NCBI RefSeq assembly: GCF_032854445.1
Contig: NC_088302.1
Coordinates: 34,379,979-34,443,978 of the forward strand
Source: Liolophura sinensis
Taxonomy: Eukaryota > Mollusca > Polyplacophora > Chitonida > Chitonidae
Direction of reading: 5' to 3'
Length of the DNA: 64,000 nt
The translations under genes and the position numbers were made by a program. Each line of letters starts with the position of its first letter. Position 1 is the first letter of the stretch. Of this stretch, positions 37,700 through 50,500 are shown piece after piece. The notes under the pieces were generated by a model. It searched no databases. It was not told where the DNA came from and was given only the letters and a program-made list of their open reading frames with translations.

Positions 37700-40477
37700 C
37701 TTGCCATTATGCTTTATATCCACTGTGTTGGCCGTGGAAGCAAGCAGGTAAATTATGTATGTAAACAATTTACCTGTAGAAAATTTATACTATAGCTATA
37801 TCTTTAGATGAATCTTCTTGTCCGACACTGGGCATGTCAGTTTGTCCGTCCGTCATAGCTTTCTTTCGTCTGCCACACTTCGTTTTTACGTGCAGTAACG
37901 GGTGGAAAAGTTAACTGATACGGCGCTTAGCTGCTAATACACTTTTAAACAACTGGGCGTAGTCTGCAGGTTCACCTTGTGGAACCTCAGATGAAGTTTG
38001 AAAACCAGCCTACCGTGTATAAGTTTGCATGTTTAATGTACTACGGGATATCCATTCCTCATTTGATTCTGTGCAATATATCTGCTTCAAATATTGTGTG
38101 ATTTTGGTAAACACCGTGTGCACGTTCATTTCGTAGTCTATCAGATCAAGCTTTTGAATATTTACTCCGGAATATTAATTATCTGAATTTCATCGTTTCT
38201 ATCTATTTGGTACTTAACGTTGAACTCAAGGATATTTTACTATGAGACGACGGTCCCGGTTCTGCGCACTGTCCCAGGTTTTTCTGGGTATTAAGTGAAC
38301 CTGCTTACGGCCAAATGAAGCCCCGGGAAAAAACCCTTAATATATATATATACATGTATAGTGCTTCAAGTACTTAATCAGAAGCAGAATCCAAGGCTTT
38401 TATCGCCATCATCATAGTATATTCTCCATACTCCACAGGTCAACCGAATGCATCCAATCAAAGTTGTATGACGGTATAGGCTATATATATATATATGTAC
38501 ATGTATATAGGCTCGCTTTTCTTCTTCTGGAAGACTGGTAAAATTTTATTTATGGGGCAGTGGGGGTGGGCCGGGAGGAGGTATAGAATGTAGGAGGGGG
38601 TAAACATTTTTTGACTATACCAACTATAGTGTTTGAAATATTTATCTAAGTCGAGAATGTTCCATTAAATAAAAAACCTCACACGCCCACACCGCCAGGT
38701 GACCGCATACATGTATATGTCTGCTTTGTCTCTAGGGAAACGGATATGGGAATCCGCTTCCTTCCTGAAAGTGGTCATCCCAAACATCCTGCTACACCGA
38801 TACATGCGTGGTTGGTATATTTCTGTATCTTTATTATCATCCTGACTGATTAAATAACATTTTTCATAACTCTGCGCATAACTTGTAGAATCTTAAGAAT
38901 GCAAACAAAAATGTTCACATGCGTGGACTGCGGTTTTCGGCATATTTTAATTCAGTTCAGCTCATAACTTAAGCATTCACCACTGATTTATTATTAAGGT
39001 TGTAGAAAGCCTTATCAGGCAGTAGGCTAACTGTTACTCAGGTAAGCCTGGCTGTCGAAGTAAGGTGGTTTTATACAACTGGATTCCTCCTAGCACAAAC
39101 CCGAATGCTTCGTATCTCAGCTCCCATCACCAACCCCTGAAATAATGGTAATTTTTTTTCTTATTCGGAAAATAAAGTCAGCAGAATAGCTTAGCAAACC
39201 TGGATCAGCTGTCTGACTTACCAGGTACTCACCAGACATTTATGTAACCCAAAACAACTAGAATGAATATTATTACAACAGTGTCAGGGCCCCTCCACCC
39301 TTTATTATGGCGGGTACATTAATAATCTACCGCTGCTTTAGCAACTCATGATGCTTCGCCGAAAGAATATAGTTTATCCTGGTTTAATTCCTATCATTAT
39401 TTTAGTTAACTTAAGAAAAATCGCCTAAAACTCGTCCCCGGTCGGCTAAGGACGTAGGCGGCCAATGGACCCTCGGCATTATCCCCGGAATATTATGCAG
39501 TTCCACTACTTAAGCACCCAAAAACTGCATGACGCTCGGCCGAAATGGTCCTTTTTCCGTCCTTTTAGTTAACAGAACTGTTTATCGTGGATTAATTTCT
39601 GTAGTATATAGTTCCATTGCTTCAGAACCTGAAAATTATTTGAGGCTAATTTTAGCATCTCCGGCTTTCTACAGGACGAGAGCTTCCGCGACCTAGGCGA
39701 CCCCTTGACCCTGGCCTGTTGAGTCAGGAGAGTAATCCCCCCCCCCCCCCCTCCATCACCACCACCAAAGAAAAAAGAAGTCCATGTCTTTCAACTGGCC
39801 CTAAAGGAAAGTTTACTAGCCGTCAAACATCCACGTACAAATATATTCGTTCTTTAGAATGTTGGCAAACAAAACAATATTTTCTAGAACCACGCCTATT
39901 TAATACACCGATTCATCATGGCATAATGTATGCACAGATTTTCTGATCATTTAATCGTTAAAGTAAAAGAAAACTAAAATATGAAGTAAGGTTCAATATA
40001 GACAACTGAAAACTATGCGTAAAAATACTTTCGTTTATTTTTTAAAGAGTTTTTTTAAAGAGTGTTAAAAGGCATTCAAATATTTGAATACTATGTTGGG
40101 CTTTATGTGCCATACTGACGGTGTCTAGGAACTATGAGGTCACATCACCTTTTTTCCTTATGGTCAGCAGAAGGAAGGAATTTTTGGGAACATTATTTCA
40201 GTCTTTTACTCACAGGTAAAAAGAGTTATCCCAACATTCAGTGTCGTGATTAGAGTGGGATAAACTTCCTGTGACGTCAGCCCTAACTATCAGTTCCTAA
40301 CCTCTGATAGTATGGTCTATAAAGTCCACCTTAGAATTCAAAAGTTTGAACGCCTTTGACTCTTTTCAAAAAAATCTGAAAAAAATAAATGAAACTATAT
40401 TTGTGCATAGTTTGAAGTGGTCTATTTAGTGATTTTTAGAAGACTTTTCCTTCAAGGATATTTGCTTTCTTTGAAGG
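37700..40477. other. Intergenic, no gene seen
   Basis: Contains short TA microsatellites near 38340 and 38485, a worn SINE A fragment at about 38203-38260 (minus), and a 15-base C run at 39737-39751. Confidence 0.4.
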
Positions 40478-40486
40478 TGTATATCT

Positions 40487-40698
40487 TTTTTATTTATTTA
40501 TTTGATTGGTGTTTTACGCCGTACTCAGGAATATTTCACTTATACGACGGCGGCCAGCATTATGGTGGGAGGAAACCGGGCAGAGCCAGGGGGAAACCCG
40601 GCGACCATCCGCAGGTTGCTGGTAGACCTTCCCACGTACGGCCGGAGAGGAAGCCAGCATGAGCTGGACTTGAACTCACAGCGACCGCATTGGTGAGT
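40487..40698 (-). mobile_element. Young SINE family A copy, head-truncated, 9-bp target duplication
   Basis: Close to consensus throughout: GGTGTTTTACGCCGTACTCA, GGTGGGAGGAAACCGGGCAG, GTAGACCTTCCCACGTACGG, CTTGAACTCACAGCGACCGC. TGTATATCT stands at 40478-40486 and 40699-40707. The tRNA-like head is missing although the SINE ends cleanly at the duplication, so truncation happened at insertion. Confidence 0.9.
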
Positions 40699-40965
40699 TG
40701 TATATCTCTATAAACTGTCAGGAAGCTCGATTCATATATATATCGTACAGTTAGCCGCTTTCTCATTAACAGATGTATATTTGATCATCTCTGCATGTCA
40801 TCTCACATGGTATATTAGCCAAATTATATCCCGAGAGCCAGATTTTTTGGTTAGAACAAAACTACCATATTCGCTATAACTGAGTTAATGCAATGCGGAA
40901 GACGCAAACCATCGGGGTTGGGTGATTGGGGCGGGGAGGGGGGTATGTAGGGGCAGCGTTTCTAG

Positions 40966-41170
40966 ATATTAGCGTGCTAGGACAGAAGAATGGCCCAGGA
41001 GCTCCGAACCAATATGCGATCGCCCTGAGTTCAAATCCAGCTCACGATGGCTCCCTCTCCGGAAGTTTCCTCTATGGAAGGTTTTCCAGGAAACTGCGGA
41101 TAGTCGAGGGTTACGCCCAAGTTTTGACAGTTTCCATCATAATGCTGGAAATCAACACAAAGAAATAAAT
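40966..41170 (+). repeat. SINE family A, worn, partial head
   Basis: TTAGCGTGCTAG..., CCTGAGTTCAAATCCAGCTC (B box), GGAAACTGCGGATAGTCG, CATCATAATGCTGG, then a short A-rich end. Confidence 0.75.
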
Positions 41171-41581
41171 CAAATAATTGATTAAATAAACATCTGAGCT
41201 GGTTATAAATACTTGACATCAATGGCCAATGGCTAAAATGTTCTCTCGGAGAATTATTTATATTACTCATGTAACCAGAAACAATATAAGCCATACATGC
41301 ACAACATGCACAAGCTATTGTTTCACAAAATAATAACTTGCAACCTCGATGGCTAATTCCTGCTCCTTATCGCACTTGTAACAGTGAAATATTTTTCACA
41401 ATGCATGTAAACTTCGATGATATACATAGATACAGTATTTGGAAAATGAAATTTATATTTGCGAGTGAAATATACCCATACACAACTATCCCGAGAGTCA
41501 TTTTCAAGGAGTGAACAAGGGCATCTGGATAAGCATCTTGTGTTTTGGAGTCGTGTATTTTTTTTTTTAATCAATCCAGTA

Positions 41582-41633
41582 TTTTTTTTTTATTTATTAC
41601 ATTGGTGTTTTAAGCCGTACTCAAGAATACCCA
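41582..41633 (-). repeat. SINE family A tail fragment
   Basis: TTATTTATTACATTGGTGTT then TTAAGCCGTACTCAAGAATA. Confidence 0.7.
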
Positions 41634-42273
41634 GTATGTTTGGTGACAAAGTTTATTAGTTGTACACGAATTAAAACCTCTGTGCGCTATATTTACGTTC
41701 TGCTTGATCATGGGGGAGTGACAGGGCTCGCCGACTATAGGCGTTGCACTGGCTGTGACCCGTGAGTAACGTATATACACACATAAACAAATCAACGCTT
41801 TTGGAACGTAGTATATAATTAAAGACAAATGGGCAACATGCAGTAGTAAATATACGCTTGCTACACTTGTCGCATATTTTCACTTTAGGGCCCTGGACAA
41901 ATTTCATTGATGTATTGGGGTCAAACAGCTGTGGAGTGGGAGCAGAGAGTACATCTCATCGCTCAGTCTCTTGCCGCCATCACAATTTCCGAGAGCAAGG
42001 AGCCTGGGCATAACTGTGGTGACGGCAATTGATACAGTACGGAAGTTGGGGGAGGACTCATTCATACAATTGTCCCTCGCAGAAGTACCTCGAAACTGGT
42101 CCTTGCATTAGATACAGGAACTGATCACGTGATAGTAGGAGGGGCTTTGCGCCCACAATCGTGAAGCGCTGCTACTACAACTTCCGAAATAAATCTACAA
42201 CTATGTCTGTGGCCAGGAGTTAAGTTTGACACTCGGAAACAATCCCTAACATGAGTCAGATGGTTTATAAAGG

Positions 42274-42280
42274 TATAAAA
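42274..42280 (+). promoter_or_regulatory. TATA box of the intact VWA gene
   Basis: TATAAAA followed by a GC-rich step, 128 bases before the start codon at 42402. This implies a start site near 42305 and a 5' UTR of about 95 bases. A second overlapping TATAAA lies 8 bases upstream. Confidence 0.55.
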
Positions 42281-42401
42281 GCGGGAGAGAGATGTACTGT
42301 GGATGTCATACATCTCCTCTGGGATCTCCAAGCTCACGTCGTAGAGCAAGAGGGAAAGAACTCATCTCTGAGTATTTTTGATTTTCGAAAACTGAACGAC
42401 G

Positions 42402-45400
42402 ATGGCGTTGCCGAGAGTGATGTGGATGGTTTTGGTGAGTATTTCGCTTCATTAACTATGCTTTGCTTTAGGTTAGACTGAAAAGTGTTTTCTAACACAT
42501 GCCTCTACTAAATTTGTTCACCTAGAATTAAAGTAGAAACTGAAACGAATGAATAAATGAGTGATTATGGCTTAAAGACAGTTTGGCAATATTGCAACCA
42601 TATTGTCGCGAGAACATGGGTTGGAGACTGGAGCGGAGTGATATGTTTAATTAACTTAAATCGTTCGCTGCGTGTTTTAAATTGGATCAGTCATTACGGG
42701 ATGAGCGTACATTGTTTAGTTGCTGTTGAAAAACATGTATTTAATACGCGGAAATTCCTCAGCAGATTTTCTTTAATGTTTTGTTTATAGGTGCTGTTTG
42801 CCACAGTTCAAGCTAAGCCTCGTAAGTCATTCTTTTTCTGTTAACACTGTATATTTAAGTCAAATATGAATTTGCGAAAAGCGATCCTATCTTTCAATGG
42901 GAGCCATAACCCGTCAAGGAAATGTCGGTCCAGGCAATTCCTAATTGTTGCTGTGTATAGTTGATTAGTCTCGTTTTAGTTTATACACACGTAGTACAAA
43001 TATTTTCTTTTCAAGTCCAGCTCATGCTGGCTTCCTCTGCGGTCGCACACCATAATGCTGGCCGGCGTAGAATAAGTGATATTTTTCTTGAGTACGGCGT
43101 AAAACACCAGTCAGTTAAATAAAAAAAATAAATAAATGATAAAATGTTCTCATTTCGTGTCCCAGAACAAAGGTGTTACGTGAAGCACGCGGATTTCGTC
43201 TTCGTCCTCGACTCTTCCAGCAGTATATGGCGTCCAGACTACGACAGGCAGCTGGAGTTCGTGAAGGATGTGGTGGAAGAGTTCAACGTCGGCTACAATG
43301 ATGACGAGAGTCGGGTAGGCATCGTCACTTTCAGCGACAAGGTCCATGTTAAATTCTACCTGAACCAATACGGAGAGAAAAAGGCGATGAAGGACGCGAT
43401 ATCCAGGATAGGCTACCTCACGGGTGGTACGAACACTGCGGCCGCCATCCGTAAGGTGCACACAACGATGTTCAAAGAGCACTACGGTGCCAGATCTAAT
43501 GTAGACCATGTCGCCGTGGTTATCACCGACGGGAAATCCAAGAATTCCAAAGAGACTCTGAAGGAGGCGGAGCTAGCGAGAGAGGCGGGGATCCAAATCT
43601 TCGCCATTGGCGTTGGTAACCAGGTGTCCATCGACGAGTTGGCCGGAATTGCCTCCTCTCCGTCTTCCAAGTTCATGTACAGAGTTGGCAACTACAGGGC
43701 ACTGAACTCAATTATATCCAATCTTGCCACCCAGACATGCGAAGGTAAGGAATTTTACTCACATTAGGTAACGGTTATGTTAAACGTTCTTGTTTCTTGT
43801 TGCGCACCACTAAATTGTTTCCTTTTTCAACTATGAATAGCTTATAGCAGATTTATAATTTTTTTTATATAAATAATGAAAAGAGAGATCATCTACATGC
43901 ACTTTTGCGACTTACTTAATTCTTTACTTCATTGATTGATTCATTGATGTCTGTAACTCGTCCGGCCATACCTTATCATATAACTGGCAATCCCCTTGAA
44001 CCAAACTCAGGGGTGTAAATATAAGGAAGTCTAAACATCTCTACCAGCACGGACCCTCCTAACTCCTTATTTATTAATATACATGCATTGCTAAAATACC
44101 TTGTCCAGAATTATCATATATGCTCTACGTAACTGCAGATATTGAAGAGACAACAACCACCACCTCAACAACCACAACAATGCCCATCACGACGCCAACC
44201 ACTACCAGCACAACAACAACCACAACAACACCGACCCCAACAACAACGACTTCCACAACAACGGAGAGCACAACCACTTCCACGACACAACTACCAACAA
44301 CAACGACGACGACGATGGCAACAACAACGACAGAACGCCCACAAGGAGACGAAGGAGAAATCGTTCCATGTAAGAATATAATTCTGTTATACGTCAGTTA
44401 TATAATGAGAAGGTTTACCTGCATCTTCCAAGTACTAGACTACTTCATCACGCCTTGTAAACAGATGTACAGGGTTTTTGACTGCAAGGTTCCTGTAAAC
44501 TGATTCCCCTTCAAAACAGAATTTATAAGAACGGGAAAAAGTCCATTTTAGTATGGGCTACAAATACTCATCGTGAGAGGAGTGTTTGTAAGAGTTAATC
44601 CTTGACGAAGTCTAGAAACATCAAAAGCCTTTAAGCATTGTTCATAAATTGAAGGAATAATACGTATGATTTGAACACTGACAATGTTTTATACATGGCA
44701 ATTGCTGACTGGGTGTTGTATCGTCTTTAGTGTGCGGAGGAAAACCGGCTGATGTCTTCTTCATCTTGGACTCATCCACGAGCATCTGGACTGTTGACTT
44801 CAAGAAGCAGCTAGAGTTTGTCAAGAATGTTATCCGGACCTTCGATGTAGGACCGAACAAAACCAGAGTGGGACTGTCCACGTTCAGCGACACCGTCCAT
44901 CCCATGATTAACTTCGATCAGTACACAAGCAAAGACCAGCTGTTCCGCGCAGTGGACGCCGTTAAGTACCAGGGTGGGCTAACATTCACCGGAGACGCCA
45001 TAGAAGACATGTTAAACCGCGCTTTCGCCCCAGGGTACACCCGTCCTGGCGTCGCCCACATCGCCGTGGTAATCACGGACGGTGAGTCCAGAGAGCAACA
45101 GAAGACTGCTGAGCAAGCCCTACTCGCACAGAACTCCGGTATCTACATGTTTGCCATCGGAGTTGGAAAGGCTGTCAACGAGGATGAATTGAAAGCCATA
45201 GCCAGTAATCCAGACAGTAACTACGTATACACCGTGAACAGCTACGACGCCTTGGATACCTTAAAGCATATTCTGGCCCAGAAGGCTTGTGAAGGTAATA
45301 CCCGCTCCGTTTTTAAAACACGCCATTCCTTTTGGTCCTGGATCCCTTAAGTTGTTTTTCAAAATATTTCACAATATGTTGACCTTGAAATAGATTAATG

Positions 45401-45403
45401 TAT

Positions 45404-45438
<35 letters not shown>

Positions 45439-46671
45439 TGTGGGATTTAACGCCATATTAAAAAACTTTTTACTGAATTGAGTGGGGAGGGGGGGTGGTG
45501 GGCATTTTATGACAAAAGGTCGGCGGGAGAAAATACCTGCCCCTCAGACTTACGTTACATACTAAAGGATCGGCAGTATCAATGACTAGGAATCATAAAG
45601 ATTCATGAAAACATTTTAAGGTAAACTCATATATATTGTATCATGAATTGTGCAATTCTGAAGGAGTTTTGTCATGGCTGACCATAAATTTTGTTTCTTT
45701 TTACAGTGGAAGTGACTCCAACACCTGAACCGGTTTTGATTAAAGATGAGCCGAGTAAGTAGATAATAAATCTAGTCACTTTATTTGAAAGTACGGATAA
45801 TGACGATTTCAACAGCAGCTGTTCAGTAATATATGGCGCGAAAAACGGTTTGTACAGAAATATAATATAAAAGACCACAGCATCGTGAGTAAAACCACAG
45901 CATCCATGATAGTGTAAGGTGGCAAATGGTCACACGTAACCGATGAAATCCGGCCTTTTGTATTCAAGCTGTTCATGCAAGTACTTAAAAAGCAGCTTAC
46001 GCGTCCTGTTGCACAGTGGCCTAACGTTTCAGGTTGTTGTTTTTTTTTAATTCAATCTCGAAAGTTTATATATTTTTATGTTTTGCCTTTGCTTGACAGA
46101 GTGTACTCGGGGAAATGCCGATCTGATGTTCACCATCGACTCACGCCGCTCTTCACCTTATGCCTCTCGGAGTATCATCACTCTGATTGACAACGTGATC
46201 CGGGACCTAGAATTGTCCATGCTTCGCCTCAAGGTTGGCCTGTTACAAGACGTTTGCGTGGCAAACAGTGGAGACATTGCACTCTCTTCTCACGTCGATG
46301 CCTTCCGGAAGCAACTGAACGCCATCCAATACGCCAACTTGGCTGCTCTCATTCACCGTCTGCGCACTGAAAGGTTTTACATGCAAGACCCCAGTGAAAA
46401 AATAGCCGTCCTTTTCGTGGACGACAAACTCGACCAACCAAAGGACACGGTGAAGGAAGCGTATCTTGCTCGACGACAAGGCATTGAGATTTTCGTCGTT
46501 GCTGTTGGCAATAGTTACGTGAACAGTGAAGTTAACTCCCTTTGCTCAGCTCCAGCTAGGTCACATGTCATCCGGGTACCAGACTATTCCAAGCTTCTTG
46601 CAGTACGGCAGCAGTTAGGTCAACAGATCTGTATTCCTAGTTTACTCAGAAATGCCGGTCTCTATTATTAA
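42402..46671 (+). CDS. Secreted triple-VWA protein with Thr-rich linker (intact, 7 exons)
   Basis: Exons 42402-42434, 42791-42821, 43166-43744, 44139-44369, 44731-45294, 45707-45754, 46100-46671; total 2058 nt, 685 residues. Residues 1 to about 20 are a signal peptide (MALPRVMWMVL joined to VLFATVQAKP across a phase-0 intron). VWA1 is residues 25-213: MIDAS DSSSS at 37-41, the GGTNT loop and VITDGKS. Exon 4 encodes about 77 residues dominated by Thr, a probable O-glycosylated spacer. VWA2 is 293-478: DSSTS at 305-309, GLTFTG, VITDGES. A 16-residue Pro-rich exon follows, then a VWA-like third domain (497-685) in which DSRRS replaces DxSxS and FVDDKLD replaces the TDG motif. Cys flank each domain (RCY...TCEG; LCGG...ACEG). 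All introns after the first are phase 1 and 340-415 bases long. VWA proteins of this sort act in extracellular matrix and adhesion; matrilin, collagen VI and shell-matrix proteins are family examples. The exact role here is unknown. Confidence 0.9.
43013..43138 (+). repeat. SINE family A in VWA gene intron 2
   Basis: TCAAGTCCAGCTCATGCTGG, CACCATAATGCTGGCCGG, AGTACGGCGTAAAACACCAG, AATAAATAAAT tail. Ends 27 bases before the VWA1 exon at 43166. Confidence 0.88.
45399..45480 (-). repeat. SINE family A tail fragment, VWA gene intron 5
   Basis: Long TATT array followed by GGGATTTAACGCCATATTAA. Confidence 0.6.
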
Positions 46672-48594
46672 AACCACCCTCATCATGAAGCGACTCTAGG
46701 AAATACGGCAAAAGGTCTCTGTGCTTAGCGCATATAGAGGAATGACAGTTACTGATGTATTATCAAAGCCGTTGCGACATTTGCCCTACATAAGGTTGTC
46801 TTTTCCTGTAGAGCTCCAACGCTTTGATAGTGTCCCTTGATTATGATCTCTAATCGATGATGTACCAAAGATTTTTGATTATTGATCTCCCAGTATATGC
46901 TACTCGAAGTGACAAATGATCTCAAAATATTAACATAAATATACACACGTATAGTGTATAAACATATGCCCATGTTCTCATAATGTATACTTTGGTTGCA
47001 AACCTAGGTCCTACGCCCTGTAAGCCCGATGAGGACATCTCGCCTCAGGAGGGTGGGCCTTCTTCTTTCTGTATATAACAGGATTGGGGAACACTTGAAT
47101 ACAACTCAAACCTTCCAGAGTGTGTGTTCTATGTGCCTCACGTCGCTTAAAAGAAATATTTGACAAAACATATGGTTGTGCATGCATGTGACGTATTTGT
47201 ATATACATAAAACGATATCATAAGCTGATAAATGACTTGGTTTGAATTATCCCCAAAACCCCAATTAAGACAGTGTGATGTATTTATTTCTAAATCGCAG
47301 TGTGTGACAATAAAACATTTATGAGAAATCGAACATATGCCTTTGTATTTGTTATATACTGACACGATATTATATACTGAAATCCCGTATACCTGTAGGA
47401 TGTCCAGTTCAAGGGGAAACAAATCACTCTAACTATACTTGAATAACAATGCAGGATTTCAATAACAATGTACATGTGTACAGCCAAGTGATTACGTATA
47501 AGCGAAATAATATTGTGGATGGTATTTTTATTCAAATGGGTAGAGTACATTTACGCACTAGTTTAATGTGTTACAAGATTTGCTTGATGTAGAAAACCTG
47601 GTGAACCCAAATACCTGAGTGACGTCACCTACCGGTAATGAATTTGTGACAATGATAGTTTTCACGAACCCCCGCCCCCATCTCACTTGCAATTGTTCAT
47701 CGTTTCCTTTGTGCCAATAAGCCGTCCACAGGACCTCATAGGTGCTTTTACAAGAAGAACACATTAAATCATGACGATGTCCCATCGTTTTACGACAGCC
47801 TTAACGTTATATTTGTAATGTGCTGACTCAGTGGATCGCTATGTCGAAGACAGCATAGATGACATCCATCCCAGTCAATATTTACTGAAATGGACTATTG
47901 CGTATGTTGCAAGCAACGGGTACTCGACATTTGTGGTCGCATGGACTGATGGCTACTACCAGAAAATCTCTAGACAGTTACGGACGTGTAAATACATGCA
48001 GTACGCATAGGGTCGGCTGAGGTGCTTAGTCAGGAGGTTTGGCAGGTACATGGTTCGGCGCAGTGGTTTCTCTGGGATCTGTCTGGTTTTCCCCATCTGT
48101 AGATCTTTCTCTTCGTTACATCAGTAAAATATTACTTTGTTTGGGATAAACCACTAATAAAAACAAAGGGTTAAATCGAAGCCCATGGAGGGCCCCCCCC
48201 CCCACTACACTATATGCAGACTGCCTTTTATCAAGAGCGTCTCATGTGCTTTACCACTGCACACTGTCTTCTGTTCACTACTTGCAATATGGTGAGCTAC
48301 AAGTTACATGGACGATTCATGCAGATGGATGAATCGTCCCAAAGTTGAAGAAAGAAGAGACACTGATAGCATACATTTTGAGGATGTACTATACATTCCT
48401 TTACTTGTATGTTGCTCCTTTCAGAATTATGTGCGTTTTTTGCGTTAAAAAAGAAAACCTTAAAACTTGTTGCCAAGGAGACTACTCACCTTTCTTGTGG
48501 TTACCATGGTTACAAAATGCTGTGCTTCCTGTTGCAATCGTCACTTCAGGAGACTTCGAGGCATTAGGTGAGGTTCAGAAATTGTCTCCAGTCA
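46672..48594. other. Region between the convergent VWA genes
   Basis: No gene recognised; contains the candidate poly(A) signal at 47309 and a worn family C SINE near 48018-48168 (GGTTTGGCAGGTACATGG, GATAAACCACTAAT). Confidence 0.4.
47309..47314 (+). terminator. Candidate poly(A) signal AATAAA of the intact VWA gene
   Basis: First canonical AATAAA after the stop, about 640 bases downstream. ATTAAA overlapping the stop codon is too close to be useful. Low certainty without transcript data. Confidence 0.3.
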
Positions 48595-50004
48595 TTTCAA
48601 TGGCTACCCCGGTATAACCGAAATATTCTTTAGTACAACGTAAAACACCAAATAAATCAAATATATTAATAAGGTATAATGTAGGAAAGCTGTCGTGTAC
48701 CATATGAGGGACCAAATTAACATTCAGTCGGGAGTTATTGTTATTAGTAAACGGTTTACTGCTACTTTTTACATGAAGCCGTCCTATAATTTCGTACTTC
48801 ATATACTTTCTTAGTTTTTTGGTGGTTTGTGTTGAACGTTGATTTGAACATTGGTCTCGCATGCAAAGATTGATATGGAACGTCCATTGTGCTTTGCGTT
48901 TTGTATGCTATCGTCTGTTTTCAAGCCTAGATCTCACTGGAAGTTCACAAGATCATGACCAATGACGTAGTCGACCCCTGACTATAGACAACCTGTAGAC
49001 GTCATCTGTTCACATTCCATGGTGACATTTCAAAACACCTGTACTCTGTGGACTGCCTTTTTTTCCCGCACTTTAGTTTAGAACAGCTTTACGGACTACA
49101 TTTTAGTGTATCCAGATTGACTAACTGAAGAAAGTACGAAGCCCACTCCTGAATAATGAATTATCAGGTTCGGCTGCGGCCCTAAGTCGGGAAATTTGTA
49201 AGGTACTTCCTAAAGGCAGGGATTTCGAATACCTCCACCTACATCAGTAACCTCGTCGCTTTCGTGTAAGTAAATGTTTTTTATCTTGAATACACCCCAA
49301 ATTTTACGCCATACTTAAGAATACAGAGGTTAAGATACCCGTGAACGACCTACCAGTAACGATTGACATCATCGTTATCTGTGTATGACGTCAGGAGTGG
49401 CAAATATAGGTCGCACAGTCTGCTCGTATTTTACAAGTTGAACGATAGTTACTAATACATTTACGAGTTATTATTTGGGGGTTTTTATGTGTCTGCGGTG
49501 TGAAAGTGAAAACGACCTAGTAATAAGTGAGTGCTTGAGGTTTAACGTCGTGCGACCTACTAATGAAGCATTAGTCTATAGTAAGTATCGAATTTTACTT
49601 GCAAAAATGTCGAAAATAAGACGAGAAAATGAAATTCCATGAATTTATGCATATTACACACGGCGATAACGACATAGGCTTCGTACTGCAGTTTTCCAGC
49701 TCAGCCCATGCTGTAAACATGTAAACAGCCTTCTGTTGTGCGTCATTCTTAATATGTATCACCATTAACAGTTTTCCATCGTAACGACTCACGCGCACAA
49801 TTCGTACTCGTACCTTGTTCAGTACCTAACCTCTCTAATACCTCAAATCTGCGACGCCGGCCAGAATTCTGATGTGAGAAAAGGGGAGCACAGCCCATGG
49901 GAATCCAACGACACGATAGCTATGCTTATTGATATAAATCAAGTTCCTATGGTTCATTAGAGAGGAGATAAATTAATCAAAACCGTTAGATTATTCCAAT
50001 TCAC

Positions 50005-50010
50005 TTTATT
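50005..50010 (-). terminator. Poly(A) signal AATAAA, VWA copy A
   Basis: AATAAA followed by GTGAATTGG on the minus strand, about 490 bases past the stop; the same motif and flank recur after copy B. Confidence 0.5.
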
Positions 50011-50500
50011 ATATACAATCTATGATATACTACCATAAAAATAAACACAATAAACATCATTCCTTGCCATAAGGGAGCTGTTTAAACGATTTAAAATATT
50101 ATGTAGGGATATTCATCTCGCGTGCATTTATAGGCATACTTTCCCAAAACAAATGAAAAAATTTCAAACTTTAGGGTGTAAAATGGGATCAAAACCGATC
50201 AAAATCGTTTTACTTAAAACATCACATTGAACAAAAAGAAACAGTCAAACATACAGCTATAAACAGTTACACATCTGATTCTCTCACTATCAACAAATCC
50301 ATTACATTAAACTTGCGTTCTCGTCTATAAATAAATAAAACTTACACCTCATATATATATAAAGAGATCAGTGAAAATCTTAAACTCTAGTACAGAGAAG
50401 GCCTTCGACCAGTACATCTGCTTTGATAAACAGCAGGACCAATCTACATGTATAACTCTAAGGTCATCTCAAGTAGAATGCACTCGCCTATTTTCTACGA

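Noticed and set aside
40417-40766. ORFs over the young SINE
   Set aside because: These open frames translate the SINE core (GGQHYGGRKPGRARGKP type peptides) and recur wherever family A copies lie; not genes.
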